Source: an uncultured Clostridia bacterium
GTDB taxonomy: Bacteria > Bacillota > Clostridia > TANB77 > CAG-508
DNA length: 54,402 nucleotides
Direction of reading: 5' to 3'
Assembly: GCA_948976265.1 (NCBI GenBank)
Contig: CARFUA010000004.1
Span: forward strand, 94,851 to 149,252
The translations under genes were made by a program, and so were the position numbers. The notes under the pieces were generated by a model. That model did no database searches. It saw only the letters and a list, made by a program, of their open reading frames with translations, and had not been told where the DNA came from. How positions within the stretch are numbered: position 1 is the stretch's first letter; each line of letters opens with the position of its first letter. Shown here piece after piece: positions 52,038 through 54,402 of this stretch.

Positions 52038-52066
52038 TTGCAATTTATTTATTTTGATGATATATT
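52038..52066 (+). promoter_or_regulatory. Promoter of secA
   Basis: TTGCAA (52038-52043), 17-base spacer, TATATT (52061-52066), 35 bases before the start. Confidence 0.65.
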
Positions 52067-52100
52067 TTTGAATAGATTGAAAATTAGGAGGCAAAAAGTA

Positions 52101-54402
52101 ATGGGACTTTTTAAAACATATAGTGAAAAGGAAATAAAAAGAATTAAACCAATTGTAGAAAAAATCAATGGTTTAGAACCAGAAATGAAAAAATTAACAG
52201 ACAAGGAATTAGCAGGTAAAACTGCAGAATTTAAACAAAAATTAGCCAATGGTTTAAGCTTAGATGATATTTTACCAGAAGCTTTTGCAGTCGTAAGAGA
52301 GGCGTCTGTCAGAGTGTTAGGGTTAAGACATTTTGATGTGCAATTAATCGGTGGAATTATTTTGCATCAAGGTAGAATTTCAGAAATGAAAACAGGTGAG
52401 GGAAAAACTTTAGTAGCAACTCTTCCAGCCTATTTGAATGCATTAACTGGAAAAGGTGTTCACATCGTTACTGTCAACGAATATTTGGCAAAAAGAGATA
52501 GTGAATGGATGGGCAAAATTTATCGTTTCTTAGGTTTATCCGTTGGATTAATTTATAGCAGAATGCCACAAGATGAAAAATACAAAGCCTATAATTCAGA
52601 TATTACTTATGGTACAAATAACGAATTTGGTTTTGATTATCTAAGAGATAACATGGTAATTAACAAAGAACAAATGGTGCAACGAGACTTAAATTATGCA
52701 ATTGTCGATGAAATCGATAGTATTTTAATTGACGAAGCACGTACACCACTTATCATTTCAGGACGAGCTGATAAATCTTCTGACCTTTACAAAAAGGCAG
52801 ATAGTTTTGTGCGTCGTTTAGAAGCAAAAATTATCATTGAAGAAGACATCAAAGATTTTGAACAAATTGAAGATAACGAAAATTACGATTACATCGTTGA
52901 CTTAAAAGCAAAATCTGCTTCCTTAACTGGGAAAGGTATCAAAAAAGCAGAAGAATATTTTGGACTTGAAAATTTCAACGATATTGACAATTCCGAAATT
53001 GTTCACAACGTAAACCAAGCCTTACGTGCGCATGGAATCATGAAAAAAGATATTGATTATATCGTAAAAGATAAAGAAGTTTTGATTGTAGATGAATTCA
53101 CAGGACGTATCATGTATGGTAGAAGATACAATAATGGTTTACACCAAGCCATCGAGGCAAAAGAAGGCGTAAAAATTGCAGACGAATCAAAAACATTAGC
53201 AACCATTACATTCCAAAATTACTTTAGAATGTACGAAAAATTATCTGGAATGACAGGTACAGCTATGACCGAAGAAAAAGAATTCCAAGAAATTTATAAC
53301 TTAGATGTTGTTGCAATTCCAACCAATATGCCACTCATCCGAAACGACCAAGTCGATATTATCTACAAAAACGAAAAAGCAAAATTTAATGCGGTGGTAG
53401 AAGATATCAAACAAAGTCATGAAAAAGGACAACCTGTTTTGGTGGGTACAGCTTCGATTGAAAATTCTGAAAAAATAAGTAAACTTTTGAATAAAGCGGG
53501 GCTTCCTCATGAAGTGTTAAATGCCAAAAATCATGAAAAAGAAGCTGAAATTATTGCCCAAGCCGGTAAATTTGGAGCCATCACCATTGCCACTAACATG
53601 GCAGGACGTGGTACCGATATTATGCTTGGTGGAAATAGCGAATATTTAGCAAAACAAGAAATGCGTAAATTAAAGTATTCCGATGAATTAATCGAACAAT
53701 CGACTGCTTTTAACGAAACCGAAGACCAAGAAATTTTAGAAGCAAGAAACAAATATAAAGAATTAGTCCAAAAATATGATGAACAAATCAAAGAAGAAAA
53801 AGAAAAAGTAACTAACGCAGGTGGTTTAAAAATTATTGGTACAGAGCGTCATGAGTCACGTCGTATTGATAATCAGCTTCGTGGACGTAGTGGACGTCAA
53901 GGTGACCCAGGAGAATCTCGTTTTTATTTGGCATTGGATGATAATTTGCTAAAAATATTTGGTGGCGATCTTATTACAAAATTATTTGACAGAGGAAATA
54001 TTCCAGAAGATTTACCAATCGAAGTAAAAATTGTTTCCAAATCAATTGAGAATGCACAAAGTAAAGTAGAAGGCAAGAACTTCTCCATCAGAAAACATAT
54101 TTTGAATTACGATGATGTTATGAATGTACAAAGAGAATTAATTTATTCAGAAAGAAGAAAAGTACTTGATGGAGCCAATATTCGTGAAAACATTATTGGT
54201 ATGATTGAAGAAGCCTGTGAAGAAATTGTTGCAGCCTATGGTGCTGAAATAGATGACGGAACATTGCAAAAAGATGCTTTTCTTGCTGAAGTCCAAACTT
54301 CTTTAAACATTGAAAAAGTGGATAGTTTAGACAAAGAAAAATTAGATGCTGGAAAAATTTTAGAAGAATTAAAAGAAAAAGCGCTTAATATTTATGAGCA
54401 AA
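52101..54402 (+). CDS. secA: SecA preprotein translocase ATPase, 3' end outside the window
   Basis: The frame is open from the ATG (52101, after AGGAGG) to the window edge, 767 codons. SecA landmarks: MGLFKTYSEKEIKRIKPIVEKIN, IGGIILHQGRISEMKTGEGKTLVATLPAYL (Walker A), VDEIDSILIDEARTPLIISG (DEAD-like box), FRMYEKLSGMTGTAMTE, TNMAGRGTDIMLGG, RHESRRIDNQLRGRSGRQGDPG. It drives secretion through SecYEG. The C-terminal end is not visible. No in-frame CGG occurs in the visible part. Confidence 0.98.
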   Translation, partial: MGLFKTYSEKEIKRIKPIVEKINGLEPEMKKLTDKELAGKTAEFKQKLANGLSLDDILPEAFAVVREASVRVLGLRHFDVQLIGGIILHQGRISEMKTGEGKTLVATLPAYLNALTGKGVHIVTVNEYLAKRDSEWMGKIYRFLGLSVGLIYSRMPQDEKYKAYNSDITYGTNNEFGFDYLRDNMVINKEQMVQRDLNYAIVDEIDSILIDEARTPLIISGRADKSSDLYKKADSFVRRLEAKIIIEEDIKDFEQIEDNENYDYIVDLKAKSASLTGKGIKKAEEYFGLENFNDIDNSEIVHNVNQALRAHGIMKKDIDYIVKDKEVLIVDEFTGRIMYGRRYNNGLHQAIEAKEGVKIADESKTLATITFQNYFRMYEKLSGMTGTAMTEEKEFQEIYNLDVVAIPTNMPLIRNDQVDIIYKNEKAKFNAVVEDIKQSHEKGQPVLVGTASIENSEKISKLLNKAGLPHEVLNAKNHEKEAEIIAQAGKFGAITIATNMAGRGTDIMLGGNSEYLAKQEMRKLKYSDELIEQSTAFNETEDQEILEARNKYKELVQKYDEQIKEEKEKVTNAGGLKIIGTERHESRRIDNQLRGRSGRQGDPGESRFYLALDDNLLKIFGGDLITKLFDRGNIPEDLPIEVKIVSKSIENAQSKVEGKNFSIRKHILNYDDVMNVQRELIYSERRKVLDGANIRENIIGMIEEACEEIVAAYGAEIDDGTLQKDAFLAEVQTSLNIEKVDSLDKEKLDAGKILEELKEKALNIYEQ

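Overview
The window is about 54 kb of low-GC (roughly one-third G+C) DNA from an endospore-forming Firmicute, most likely an uncultured gut-type Clostridia. The evidence is Spo0A with putative 0A boxes, a GerA/GerB/GerC germinant receptor operon, consensus sigma-A promoters (mostly 17-bp spacers), strong GGAGG ribosome binding sites, ECF vitamin transport, ThyX and a GGGtGRT/Fe-S scaffold pair. No rRNA, tRNA, CRISPR array or insertion sequence was seen. The species cannot be named from sequence alone.

Layout. 1-2.0 kb: tail of a large InlB-type repeat protein. 2.1-7.0 kb: a RiPP-like cassette (37-aa candidate precursor, HPr-kinase-like kinase, PqqD, ABC exporter, nucleotidyltransferase with a frameshift, acyl-ACP thioesterase). 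7.0-13.4 kb: spo0A, deoD, a two-component system, topB and rpsO. 13.4-16.0 kb: an intergenic repeat and two unrecognised accessory paralogs, the second broken. 16-18.3 kb: pnp. 18.3-18.65 and 24.3-24.75 kb: two look-alike loci that resemble type I toxin-antitoxin modules. 18.8-24.3 kb: a glycosyltransferase, an IMPase-like protein and a THF-riboswitch-controlled folate operon (folT-folC-ecfA-ecfT). 24.8-34.3 kb: Fe-S/GGGtGRT genes, a pilin-like GLUG protein, rpmE, coiled-coil proteins of unknown role, a CBS protein, an AI-2E family exporter and a second copy of the repeat. 34.5-39.9 kb: a heavy-metal-type permease, TetR, acyl-CoA ligase and thyX. 39.9-44.0 kb (minus strand): the ger operon. 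44.1-49.5 kb: an accessory gene, TetR and a giant MMPL exporter. 49.6-54.4 kb: uvrB, an accessory gene and secA (cut by the window end).

Main observation. Six otherwise intact, mostly housekeeping genes (topB, pnp, ecfT, a pilin-like gene, rpmE, the MMPL exporter) are each split by a +1 frameshift. In every case the shift falls exactly on an in-frame CGG codon. Skipping its C restores the protein with a Gly (GGN), and this Gly matches conserved positions in L31, PNPase and the prepilin cleavage motif. I found no other in-frame CGG in the remaining native-looking genes of the window. In contrast, five loci of different codon style (2-2002, 13766-14884, 14942-15935, 44178-44570, 51589-51933) carry 17 in-frame CGG codons read normally as Arg. 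The simplest reading is that CGG is unassigned or hungry in this organism and promotes efficient +1 frameshifting (or CGGN quadruplet decoding), and that the CGG-bearing genes were acquired recently. Three other single-base shifts (in the nucleotidyltransferase and in the second accessory paralog) are ordinary homopolymer deletions and do not belong to this set.
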